Below, in pieces: positions 10,677 through 20,861 of a DNA stretch of 64,000 nucleotides. The stretch's first letter is position 1, and each line of letters opens with the position of its first letter. The DNA lies in contig JAEHOE010000011.1 in NCBI GenBank assembly GCA_016858145.1, forward strand, positions 124,001 through 188,000. Direction: 5' to 3'. Under the pieces are notes generated by a model that did not search any database, was not told where the DNA came from, and saw only the letters and a program-made list of their open reading frames with translations. Position numbers and translations under genes: made by a program. Origin of the DNA: Edaphochlamys debaryana (taxonomy: Eukaryota; Chlorophyta; Chlorophyceae; Chlamydomonadales).

Positions 10677-13600
10677 TACGGACCTCGCTCTCTCGCTGGT
10701 GTCGGAGAATTGTCCGGACCGACAGTGGGCCAGCAATGGCCGGCGAACACAGGCCCGGGCCCACAGAGCCCGGCAGTCTATGCCGGCAATGGCACCGTTC
10801 TTGTTGGAGAGGACATCTGCTACTGTGCGGGCTGGTATGAGGAGAAGGGTGAGCCGGCTGTGTTGACCGTTTTGGTGAATTGCAGCAGCAGCTCTTGGTG
10901 CCTCGCGCCTGATCATTGGGGCTGAGCCCACCTGCGGCCTGGCCCATGGCATACGCCGCTGGCCCACCTGTAGGCCGCAGGTGGGCGCTCTCCGCCCGCC
11001 GCTGGCTGGAAGTGACGGCCCCTCGTATCCCCCTCCTCCCCCTTCCCACAGGCACGCAGTCTACCCAGACCTTCGCAAATGCCATGGGATGGATAGTATT
11101 CGCCGCAACCCTCAGCGGAATGTTCGTTCAGGTGCTCCTCTTTTGGAAGTTTGGCCGTGGTGCTGTGCGCTGGGAGAACTTGTGGATCATGTCCATCGCC
11201 TTCACCTTTTACTGTAAGCCTGAGAGGGCGCGTGGGTGGGTGGGTGGGTGGGTGGGTGGGAGGATGGGTAACGGTGTTTGATGGGTGGGTGGGGAGGTGG
11301 TTGCCCTCCTGCGAGGGGTGGTGGGAGGCTCAACTGGCCAGCGCGTGTAGCCCCTGGGACTACTTTCTGACCCCCCGCTCCGTCCGCTTGCGCCCCTTCC
11401 AGGTTTCTACAACCCAGGTAGGGCCCGTGCGTCACGCCCACTCTTGCGTGATGCGCACCCAGTCCCAACTGCCCGAATCACGAACGCATTTGTTGCCCCT
11501 CTTTAGCCCCTTGGTCGTCGCCACAAATGGTCTTTCTGAGCACCGGCAACTTCGTTGTCATGGGGCGCTACGTCCAGTGGCTCATGGCGACACCTGTAAG
11601 CCGGGCCTGGCACGGGCTGTTGGGCGCTGCTAGCTGGTGGAGGCTGGGATCAATGCAGCCTCACACCGGCCAGCAGTCGATTGTTGCCATGCCCCAGTAC
11701 GTGCGCTGCTCCTGCCGCTTGGCCTGCCACCCTAAACCCCGCCCTGCCCCTCAGGCCATCAGCAGCCTCGTAGCCAACATGACGGGCCGCCCACGTGGCT
11801 ACTCCGTGTTCGACATGCTCCTGGTCCTCACCGACGTTTGGGGCGTTGCGGCCTTCCTCGTGTGCGTTCTGTCGACCAGCTTCTGGATCAAGGTGGGTGG
11901 GACGTTTGGTGGGGACTGTTGGGCTGCGTCTGGGAGCGTCGAGCTGGCGATGGCGTGACGAACATGTAGGGTTGCACGCAGCAACTGGTTCCTGCTCATC
12001 ACGTACTGACACCGCCGCCTGGCCCCCCCCTTTCCGTGGCAGATCACATTCTACCTGCTTGCGCTAGTGTTCTTTCTCGGCACATTCCTCTTTGCAGGAA
12101 TGGTAAGCACCATGCAATCTATGCAATGCATGCTGCATCGGATTAGTGGGACAGGGACAGGGAGAGCGAGCACTTTGACTTGACTTGTGCAGCTCTCCAC
12201 GTGCTGACGTTGCCTCTGTGCACAGAGCTTCAAAGCGCTGCTCCGGGACGACTGCCCGACCAAGGCATCACAGCTGACGTGCAAAATTGTGAGCAGAGAT
12301 GAGCAGAGGGTGTGCTGTGGGGTTTGCCGGCAAGGGAGCTGTGTCACCGTTTTGCGTGGCGCATGTAGCCACCCAAGTGTTCCCCCTAGGACCCGCTTGT
12401 TTACAGCCTTCATCTTGAAGCAACCACCAACGTAACTTTTCAGCTCCGATCCTCACACGTGTCAAGACTGCAGCAGAAGCAACCCTGCCCACCCGGGGGC
12501 TAGCAGCTAGGAACCGTCTTTGGGTCGTGCAGCTAGTTGACAGCCCCAACCCGCAAGGCCCAAACATAGGCCGCCGATGGGGGGAGCCTCGGGAGCTGTT
12601 CATGCACGAGCGGTGCTTAGACCCCTGGTTTCCCAGTTCCCACGCGTCACCCCTTAAACCTGCCTGCCGCCGCCGCCCTTCCTGCAACACGCCAACCGCA
12701 GACAATCATCGTGTACTACATAGGCCAGAACGTGCACACGCTGTTCTCCACCATTGGACCGGAGGTCGGCGGCTTCATCAACACTCTGCAGACCGAGGTC
12801 GGCGCTACGTTTGGCGACCTCACGGCAAAAGTGGCATTCTGCATCTGCGCCACAATCCTCAACTTGCAAGTATTCTTGTACCACCGGAACAACGCAGCCA
12901 GCCAGGAGGCCGAAGGTGAGGGTGAGGGGTCAAGGCCATGTGCACCCCGTGAGGGGTGTGTGTGCTTATGCGTGATGCGCGGGAAGAAGGGCGCGTGGGG
13001 CGCTTTTGCACCGCTCGCCTTGTCCTGCCGTGTCCCAGGGGAGTTGACACGCTATGCATGGACCTGACCTCACGTGCGTGTACCGGTACGCCACCCCCGT
13101 CTCTGCAGGCGATGAGCTCGAGGCGCGCAAGCTGGCGCCCCAGGAGGGTGCCGAGGGCGACGACCCGAAGGGTCCAGCCAAGCCCTCGCTGAAGCCCGGC
13201 AACGTTATCGTGGCCGTGCCCGACCTGCCTATGATGCCCTACTTCAAGCGCCTGTTCTCGTTGCTGCCCGTCAACATGCAGCTCTTGCCGGCTGTGGGCG
13301 CAGCAAACACGCTCACGCTCACGGAGCGTGCAGCACAGGAAGGCAGCCTGGATTGCGTGCTGATCCACCCGGCGCTTCTGCATGAGAGCACGTTCGATCG
13401 GGTGAGCGTGCGTGAAGTGGTGTGATGAAGGATGTGGTGTGGGGGTGGTGGCTGTTGTGGGTTGCCGGGCGCTGCCGCGCGCGTGTCATGGGGCATCTCG
13501 TGTGTCCAGCGTTTAGCGCTCCACGCTTTCACGCACGCAGCATGAACTCCTCACCGTGCCCCCTCCCTTGCCCTTGGTGCTCACCGCGCACAGCCCAACC

Positions 13601-14616
13601 TGGCGACACGCGTCAAAATGCTGGGCCGCCAGCGCGTGTGCGCCTTCGGCTTCGACGGCTCCGAGGGCCCGGGCGTTGGCTGGATGCTGGACGGCTGGTT
13701 TGACGGCCCCTCAGGCGATGAGACGCTGGACCAGGAGCACCTGGTCAAGCTGCTAATGCTGATGCAGGCAAGGAGGCTAGGGGGCCTGATGGGGCCTGAT
13801 GGGGCCTGATGGGTCCTGATAGGGCCTGGTGGCCGGTGGCTGCGGGTATTGCATGTGTCAGTGTTGAGGCTTGCGCTTTGACGTCAGTTGTGTCGGTTTG
13901 CAGTCCCTGCAGAAGTTCAAGTACGGGAGCATGCTGGCGGCGGCGGCCACCGCGCAGCGACGGATGGCCCCCTCGCAGCAGCAGCAGCAGTACCAGGTAC
14001 AGCAGCAGCAGCAGCAGGCGGTTGTACCACAGCAGTACCAGCCGCAGATGACGCCGTCGTTCACAGAGCAGCCCCCGCCGCCGCAGCAGTACCAGCAGCA
14101 GCCCTCGCCGCCTCAGTACCAACAAGCCCCGATGCCGCAGTACCAGCAGCCCTCGCTGTCGCAGTACCAGCAGGCGCCGTCGATGCGTCAGCCCCTGCTG
14201 TCCAGCGGGAGCATGCAGTCCAGCGCAATGCAAGCCACTGGTGAGCTGCGGGGGGATAGATGGGCAGTACGGGTCCTGGCAGCGGGCTCCCAGCCTGAGC
14301 GAGGCTCGGACAACGCTTCGATACATGTTGCTGATCCTGCTTCCGCTGTCACTGTGCTGACGAACCTGCCCCTACCTGCGTGCCTGCCATTCCTCGTGCA
14401 GCCAACCCACTGCTGGACACCGCGCACCTGCCGCTGGAGCCGCATGGCGGCCGCTACGGTGCCCCTCCGTCACCACCTCGGCCTGTGGCTGCATCCAGCA
14501 GGTCCAGCCTCTTCGCGGCGCAACTGCAGGCTGCGGCACCGCAGCAGGAGACCGCAATGCTGCAGCAGCTCATTGCGGAGATTGAGCGCCTGCAAGAGGA
14601 GCTCGACGACACTTGA
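10677..14616 (+). CDS. Channelrhodopsin B, divergent paralog lacking most channel glutamates (12 exons seen)
   Basis: Second retinal channel homolog. Exons: (open from 10677)-10848, 11052-11213, 11403-11417, 11507-11595, 11755-11892, 12043-12102, 12226-12288, 12702-12915, 13109-13401, 13594-13767, 13904-14240, 14402-14616. Phases all close. The third exon is only 15 nt, and the intron after 13767 starts GC, not GT. The N-terminal block GEDICYCAGWYEEKGT is very close to ChR2. Aligning without gaps from RWENLW onward gives, in ChR2 numbering: S63T, E83N, E90A, K93F, E97Y, E101P, E123Q, C128T. R120 (GRYVQW), D156 (LVLTDVWG), D253 and K257 (GDLTAK) are kept, so it should bind retinal. The C-terminus keeps the ChR domain (VIVAVPDLPMMPYFKRL onward), a Gln-rich linker and a terminal LQQLIAEIERLQEELDD. 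Initiator not found. It could be an anion channel, a pump-like protein or a non-conducting sensor; that is inference. Confidence 0.88.
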
Positions 14617-15810
14617 GATCAACTTCGTGAATGGGGAATGCGGAATGTGGAATGATGTGGACTGTGGAATGCTGGGAATGCTGTAGTTATGCAACCGCCA
14701 AAAAGGTTGAGGCAGCAGTGGGCATTGTTCTCTTCGAGGTTGAAGAAGCACGGGCCGTGTTATCGATTTATGCAAAGTGTGCACCCCTTGGCGGTCGAGC
14801 TGATCTCACAAAAGGGGCTTCGACACGCTCTTATTATGTTGCGGCTGGGGCACAACGAAATAAGTTGGTCTGCGTGCACAAGATGGATGGGTTACGGGGC
14901 CTCGGTCCCGCTGCATGGATGCCCCCGGAATTATTGTTGCCGTATTGCGGTACTTGCGCTCGTCGTCACCAGCCTCTACAAGTCTCCACGGGAGCTTACT
15001 TGCGCGGTGCTAGTCTTTACTGGGCATCCACTGGGACCAGAAGTGGGTGGTTGTGGCCGGTCCAACTTCTTCGGCCCAATCCTCTGTTTTGGGGCTGCGC
15101 CCCGGCCGTCAGGCCGCGAGGGCGAACAACGTCTAAGTTTACCCCGTGGCGTGCGTGCTCTGTGTGCCTGCCCGCCATGCCACAAGCTATGGTGTGCTTA
15201 TCAATACACTGTGTCAATGAGAGCGGGGAAACCTTATTGACCCCGCACGGCACGCAACATGTTGTGCAACTGCGTGAAAGGCCCCCGCTCAAGCCCAGAC
15301 CAAGCGGAATGCTGTTATCTGACCCTCTGCATGCATGTCGGATCCTTGATTTGAAGTTAGAAATAGTTGAATGACCGTAGCTCTCCGGAACGTAGAGTAG
15401 GTGAAGCGGAGGATATTGCCCTATGCCAAAGACAGTGACCCGCCATTTCACCGACCGTTGGCGCTGGATTGTTTTTTGCGGAATAGCCTAGCGCAATCCC
15501 TAGGCGTAAGGGGGTCCAAACCAGCAACAAATCGCTCAGAATTAATTGGACAACGTCGCAAGCGTGGCGTGTACGCCGCGCGATGGCACGACAGGGTTCG
15601 GTCTGGTGAACACAGATAAATTACAACTTGCTGGAATAGGGAGCGCTGGAGTGGATACGGTCGCCAGCCGGATTGCACTTTATGGGCTGTGTGGGCTGAA
15701 AGCCGCGATCGAGGTCCCAGCCGCACTCGCTGGCTACTGGAGCATCCACATCAAGCCTACGAACTGATAGCGACCAGCATCGCGGCCCAGGGGCGCGCGT
15801 ACTCAGAGCT
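14617..15810. other. Intergenic, no gene recognised
   Basis: Several overlapping open frames but no domain or splice pattern. Immediately after the channelrhodopsin B stop there is a short run of diverged GGAATG words (14630-14690). Confidence 0.5.
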
Positions 15811-16065
15811 CGTGTGCCGTCGCATGCTCAGCCACTTCGGCGGCTCGCGGCGCTTTCGGTCGCAGGTACCTCACCACGCGTACTTACAGATGGTACGGTG
15901 AAATCCGCTGAAATCTGGAGGCAAGCCGGCGCTTGGTCGTGCCGTCGTTGCTCAGCCATTTTGGCGGCTCGCGGCGTTTGCGGTCGCAGACAGCTCACAA
16001 CGCTGACAAACATACATTGCGCTTGGTATTGCTGAACTCGGGAGGCAAATCTGGAGGTGCCCAGC
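15811..16065. repeat. Two tandem copies of a ~128-bp unit
   Basis: CGTGCCGTCGCATGCTCAGCC at 15811 and CGTGCCGTCGTTGCTCAGCC near 15938 start two similar units. Both contain GGCGGCTCGCGGCG and a GGTCGCAG word, and both end in GGAGGCAA. The pair sits directly before the large satellite array. Confidence 0.55.
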
Positions 16066-18200
16066 AAGAACCGCAACGTCGGCAGTCGCAATCCCTTGGG
16101 GGTCGCGCACACGATGGCCCCCAAGCAAGAGTCGCGACGTTGGCAAGTCCCACGCCCTCCGTCCCAGCGACTCCCTTGGGGGTCGCGCACAGAAATAGAA
16201 ATAGAAATATCTAACGCCGGGTTACCCCTGGCGTGAGGGGGGGATCGCGCACACAATGGCTCCCCAGCAAGAATCGCAACGTCGGCAGTCGCAATCCGCC
16301 TCCCTTGGGGGTCGCGCACACGATGGCTCCCAGGCCAGAGTCGCGACGTGCGTCGGCAAGTCCCAACCCCTACCTCCCAGCAGCGACTCCCTTGGGGGTC
16401 GCGCACATGATGGCTCCCAAGCAAGGATCGCGACGTTGGCAAGTCCCAAGCCCTCCCAGCGACTTCCTTGGGGGTCGAGCACACGATGGCCCCCAAGCAA
16501 GAGTCGCGACGTCCCAAGCCCTCCCAGCGACTCCCTGGGGAGTCGCGCCCCAGCAAGGATTGCGACGTCGGCAGTCACAATCCGCCTCCCTTGGGGGTCG
16601 CGCACACGATGGCTCCCAAGCAAGAGTCACAACACCGGCAAGTCCCAAGCCCTACGTCCCAGCGACTCCCTTGGGGGGTCGCGCACACGATGGCTCCCCA
16701 GCAAGAACCGCAACGTCGGCAGTCGCAATCCGCCTTCCTTCGGGGTCGTGCACACGATGGCTCCCAGGCCAGAGTCGCGACGTCGGCAAGTCCCAACCCC
16801 TACCTCCCAGCAGCGACTCCCTTGGGGGTCGCGCACATGATGGCTCCCAAGCAAGGATCGCGACGTCGGCAAGTCCCAAGCCCTCCCAGCGACTCCCTTG
16901 GGGGTCGCGCACACGATGGCTCCCCAGCAAGAGTCCCTCGCAGCGACCCCCTTGGGAGTCGCGCACACGATGGCTCCCAAGCCGACGTCCCAGCGACTCC
17001 CTTGGGGATCGCGCACACGATGGCTCCCCAGCAAGAACCGCAACATCGGCAGTCGCAATCCGCCTCCCTTGGGGGTCGTGCACACGATGGCTCCCAGGCA
17101 AGGATCGCGACGTCAGCAAGTCCCAAGCCCTCCCAGCGACTCCCTTGGGGATTGCGCACACAATGGCTCCCCAGCAAGAACCGCAACATCGGCAGTCGCA
17201 ATCCGCGTCCCTTGGGGGTCGTGCACACGATGGCTCCCAAGCAAGAGTCACGACGTCGGCAGGTCGCAAGCCCTCCCAGCCACTCCCTTGGGGCCAGCCA
17301 GCGTTGCGATGTCAGCAAGTTCCAAGCCCTCCCACCGACTCCCTTGGGGTCGTGCACACGATGGCTCCCACACAAGAGTAGTCGCGACGTCGGCAAGTCC
17401 CAAGCCCTCCCAGCGACTCCCTTGGGGGTCACACACATGATGGCTCCCAAGCCAGCGTTGCGATGTCAGCAAGTCCCAAGCCCTCCCAGCGACTCCCTGG
17501 GGAGTCGCGCACACGATGGCTCCCCAGTAAGGATTGCGACGTCGGCAGTCGCAATCCGCCTCCCTTGGGGGTCGCGCACACGATGGCTCCCAGGCCAGAG
17601 TCGCGACGTCGGCAAGTCCCAACCCCACCTCCCAGCAGCGACTCCCTTGGGGGTCGCGCACATGATGGCTCCCAAGCAAGGATCGCGACGTCGGCAAGTC
17701 CCAAGCCCTCCCAGCGACTCCCTTGGGGGTCGCGCACACGATGGCTCCCCAGCAAGAGTCCCTCGCAGCGACTCCCTTGGGAGTCGCGCACACGATGGCT
17801 CCCAAGCCGACGTCCCAGCGACTCCCTTGGGGGTCGCGCACATGATGGCTCCCCAGCAAGAACCGCAACATCGGCAGTCGCAATCCGCCTCCCTTGGGGG
17901 TCGTGCACACGATGGCTCCCAGGCAAAGATTGCGACGTCAGCAAGTCCCAAGCCCTCCCAGCGACTCCCTTGGGGGTCGCACACACGATGGCTCCCAAGC
18001 AAGCGTCATGACGGTGCGACTCCCTTGATTGGGAGTTGTGCACATGATGGCTCCCAAGCCAGCGTTGCAATGTCAGCAAGTCCCAAGCCCTCCCAGCGAC
18101 TCCCTTGGGGTCGTGCATGTACGATGGCTCCCAAGCAAGTGTTGCGACGTCGGGAAGTCCCAACCCATCCCAGCGACTGCTTGCTTCAATTGGGGGTCGC
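16066..18200. repeat. Satellite/minisatellite array, ~70-76 bp monomers with palindromic core
   Basis: About 2.1 kb of degenerate tandem monomers. The conserved core is GCGACTCCCTTGGGGGTCGC, a near-perfect palindrome, followed by GCACACGATGGCTCCC. The rest alternates between two variants: one with AGAGTCGCGACGTCGGCAAG, one with AGAACCGCAACGTCGGCAGT. Spacing between cores is usually 69-76 bp, with some 56-bp short forms. The long open frames on both strands are by-products of the repeat. This could be a chromosome-structural satellite or a locally expanded minisatellite. Confidence 0.85.
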
Positions 18201-18570
18201 GCACACGGCGTACAAACGCACCCTTCACACTGTCTCCGGCGCAACGGACCAGAGCTACGGTCCCCCCCGCCTCCCAGGCAAGTCGCATTTGGGGTGCTTG
18301 CCGGACTCGGGACACTACGGAGCGCTCTCAGCGCGCCGAGGGGAGGTTTTGGGGCGTGTACGGCAGGGAGGAAGTAGGGCCTTGAACCCTTGGGAGGTAG
18401 AGAAGGGGTTTGGGGGGGGCGGGGCTGGAAGGGTGCCGGGGAGAAGGCGGGTTGGTGCGCCAAGGGCGGTACGGCAGGCTCGAACCGGCCCCGGTCGAAG
18501 CAGAGTTGAGGCCTGCGGGGGCGCGGCAGCACTCGGAAGTGCTCGGCAATCGCTTCTGCGCGCATGCCGT
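18201..18570. other. Spacer after the satellite, no gene recognised
   Basis: GC-rich, with G-runs around 18405-18430. It holds no recognisable coding sequence; the open frame continues into the following gene without an obvious start. Confidence 0.45.
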
Positions 18571-18673
18571 CATGTTTCCATGCGCCGATGACGGCGTGTT
18601 GCAGGTAGACTGTCTTATGTCTCGACTGTATGCGCCGTTTTTTATTCGGCGCTCAATTCATGGGCTGGTGGCG

Positions 18674-19444
18674 ATGCAAGCTGTCGACGGGTGCAGCCTG
18701 CTCCTCGCGCTGCCTGTGGCCACTGTGTTGAGCCTCGTGCACCTTGGCGCCGACGCCACGCTCAAGCTCCTGATAATGGCCGGCATCTGCTACGCTCTCT
18801 ACAGGTGGGAGTTGGACCGCCACCTCGAGATGAGCGCTGCTACGGCCCTGGATCGCCCGCGGGCCGCGGCCGACATTGTAACCCCGATCCGGGAGGAGAT
18901 GCGCCCAGGCCCCGATGCGCCCGCGAGCGCCCGCGAGCTGAGCCTCGCCGTCGTGCCGCAGGACACCCCGCACGCCGTGCCCACGGTCACGATGCGGTAC
19001 ACGCACATCGGACGGCATGCGCGGCTGTCAGGTTGCGTCGCCAAGCTGTCCGAGCTCCAACGGCGCCGACCGGCGGCCGTCCAGGTCGCCCTTGCAGTCT
19101 TGGAGCACTTCCTGGCGTTGCACGCTCACCTCATGCAGCAGCCCCTTCTACCCGTGGGCAACAGTAGCCGTCACGAGAGGGTGCGGCAGCAGGTGAGCAC
19201 GATGGCCATGTTGCGCGTTGAACTGCTTAACCAGCTGGCGACGGCGCTGTTTGAGTTCACTCAGGGCCACCGGGACGTCACACACGTCATTTCGCGCCTG
19301 CGTGACTACACTCACGCGCTCCTCCGGGCGTGCATGCGCCGTTGGTCGGTCGCGGTGCCAGGCATTGGCGATGACATGCCCCCCTACGCAGACTTGCAGA
19401 GCTCAACCCGCGGGGCGGCCTCCGCCATGCTCTACGCAACGTAG
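18674..19444 (+). CDS. Hypothetical intronless protein with two N-terminal membrane segments
   Basis: 256 residues from the ATG at 18674; upstream ATGs at 18572 and 18617 are in frame and possible. I prefer 18674 because a T-rich tract (CGTTTTTTATTCGG) lies just upstream and the protein then begins directly with hydrophobic helices. Those helices are LLLALPVATVLSLVHL and LLIMAGICYALY. The rest is soluble and mostly helical, with Leu-rich stretches such as AVLEHFLALHAHLMQQ, and no motif I recognise. No introns, unlike the channelrhodopsin and glucan-synthase genes. It lies next to other intronless ORFs and may share their origin. Function unknown. Confidence 0.5.
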   Translation: MQAVDGCSLLLALPVATVLSLVHLGADATLKLLIMAGICYALYRWELDRHLEMSAATALDRPRAAADIVTPIREEMRPGPDAPASARELSLAVVPQDTPHAVPTVTMRYTHIGRHARLSGCVAKLSELQRRRPAAVQVALAVLEHFLALHAHLMQQPLLPVGNSSRHERVRQQVSTMAMLRVELLNQLATALFEFTQGHRDVTHVISRLRDYTHALLRACMRRWSVAVPGIGDDMPPYADLQSSTRGAASAMLYAT

Positions 19445-19707
19445 ACTCATTCCTACATCCTCCTGATTGCAAGCGAACAGTAACAAGAAGTCAGCATTGC
19501 TCCCGTTTACTGTGCGCAGCCATCTCAAGGTGAATGTCTGACAGGACATGGGCGAACATGTTGTTGTGTTGTAAAGACACAAATACATTACAGGGAGGCA
19601 AGATGCCTTTACAGTGCCGTCGGGTAATGAATCGAACGGGTACCCCCAGACTGCTCATCACCGTCCAGCGTTTCCGTCAGGTACCAAGTTGCTGGGGTCT
19701 AACTATC

Positions 19708-20121
19708 CTAAACCCCGGTTTCCTCGCTACCATCAGGCGTAATCACATCAATGTGCGAGCTCCCCAACGCCATCCTCCTCCTCCCCGCGCTCCTGCGGAA
19801 CCGCTCGAGCCCTGCGCGTCTGCTTCCGCAGGTGCGTAGGCCTCTCTTCCTCGCCTCGCAGGCCCGAAGGGTGGTCACAGGGTTTGCACACAGAAACGAC
19901 CGGAGGACCTGCAGGGCTCGCTCGCACTTGCGAACGGGCCGCCCTTTCGGTTTGGTCAACCCATGGGCAACACCTCGAGTAGCCCAGCGATGCAGGGTGC
20001 TCGTGCTAATTTTACAGAACCTTGCGGCCTTCCGAAAACTGCCAATCCTCCGCAGGTACGCCACGGCGAGCCTCCGAAACTCGATGGAGTACATTGCACC
20101 ATACTCTCTGTTTCGATTCAT
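19708..20121 (-). CDS. Helix-turn-helix protein, transposase-N-terminus-like
   Basis: Open frame read from the Met at 20121 (a Met at 20094 is the alternative). A homeodomain-like HTH is visible: YSIEFRRLAVAYLRRIGSF, then KAARFCKISTSTLHRW. This is the layout of the DNA-binding half of IS630/Tc1-type transposases and related regulators. It is followed by a basic hinge, LTKPKGRPVRK. No DDE catalytic block follows; the remaining residues are Arg-rich and may be out of frame. It is probably a truncated transposase or a small regulator. No introns. Confidence 0.45.
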   Translation of the reverse strand: MNRNREYGAMYSIEFRRLAVAYLRRIGSFRKAARFCKISTSTLHRWATRGVAHGLTKPKGRPVRKCERALQVLRSFLCANPVTTLRACEARKRGLRTCGSRRAGLERFRRSAGRRRMALGSSHIDVITPDGSEETGV

Positions 20122-20222
20122 TATCAAACCGCACTGTAGGTCTAAGTCAACATGACTCGTGTAGCCATGATACAGAACACTTACCGGCCCCTCGATTTTT
20201 TGCTCACCTCTATACAAAAGCA

Positions 20223-20861
20223 ATGCCTTGCTGCACATTATTGAAAGCAAAGTCAGGGACCCGGACTCTTAAGGCTGCGTCGCGGCCTCGTCGGAGTCAG
20301 ACTCGGGCCCGGGGTGGGACTCGGACTCGGACTCGGACTCAGGCCCGGGGTGGGACTCGGACTCGGACTCGCACTCGACCTCTACGAGTCACCCTCAGAG
20401 GCGGGCAGCCCGGCTCATGCTCGGCGATCGTGTCACAACTCAGCACCGCGCTCCCCACTCAGGATTGGAGTGGCACGCAGGTGCCTAGAACGTTTAGCTC
20501 GGCCGCCAGCGGGGCCCCACTGCCAGGGTCTTGGATGCTGCCGCACGCTATCAAGGATTTGGCCGGTGCCGCTCTTCTGGACCCCCCAAACCTGCTAGGC
20601 TCCTACGCTCCCCCGTACGCCCCTCCTGCCCCCAACATGCACGGGGGCTCCGTGCGCACCAAAGCAAAAAAGTCTACTGCCCGGAAGAAGTCTCCAGCAA
20701 AGCGGGCCCCCGCGAAGAAGTCCACCACGAAGAAGAAGGCTCCCGCGAAGGTGTCCGCCAAGAAACGGGCTACTGCCACAAAGAGTAATGCCGCTAACAA
20801 GAAGTCCTCCAGGAAGGCCTCCAAGAAGTCTCCCACGAAGGTGTCCAAATGCTTAGCCTAA
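20223..20861 (+). CDS. Lys/Ala/Pro-rich basic, DNA-binding-like protein
   Basis: 212 residues from the ATG at 20223; ATGs at 20535 or 20637 are plausible if the first part is non-coding. Residues 20-60 come from a simple repeat of GACTCG-like triplets at 20278-20390, giving Thr-Arg repeats. The last 70 residues are an H1-tail-like array of short basic motifs such as KKSTARKKSPAKRAPAKKS, then KKAPAK and KKSPTK. Such tails bind DNA in histone H1, dinoflagellate/algal histone-like proteins and virion core proteins. No globular domain is seen. The stop (20859-20861) lies 7 bp from the convergent end of the ABC/UbiB chimera. Intronless. Confidence 0.45.
   Translation: MPCCTLLKAKSGTRTLKAASRPRRSQTRARGGTRTRTRTQARGGTRTRTRTRPLRVTLRGGQPGSCSAIVSQLSTALPTQDWSGTQVPRTFSSAASGAPLPGSWMLPHAIKDLAGAALLDPPNLLGSYAPPYAPPAPNMHGGSVRTKAKKSTARKKSPAKRAPAKKSTTKKKAPAKVSAKKRATATKSNAANKKSSRKASKKSPTKVSKCLA

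Noticed and set aside
16066..18200. CRISPR-like array
   Set aside because: Monomers are contiguous and diverged, with no constant-repeat/unique-spacer pattern, and the context is eukaryotic.
16233..18591. Long plus- and minus-strand ORFs across the satellite array
   Set aside because: Repeat-driven openness, no conserved domain, and several frames equally open.
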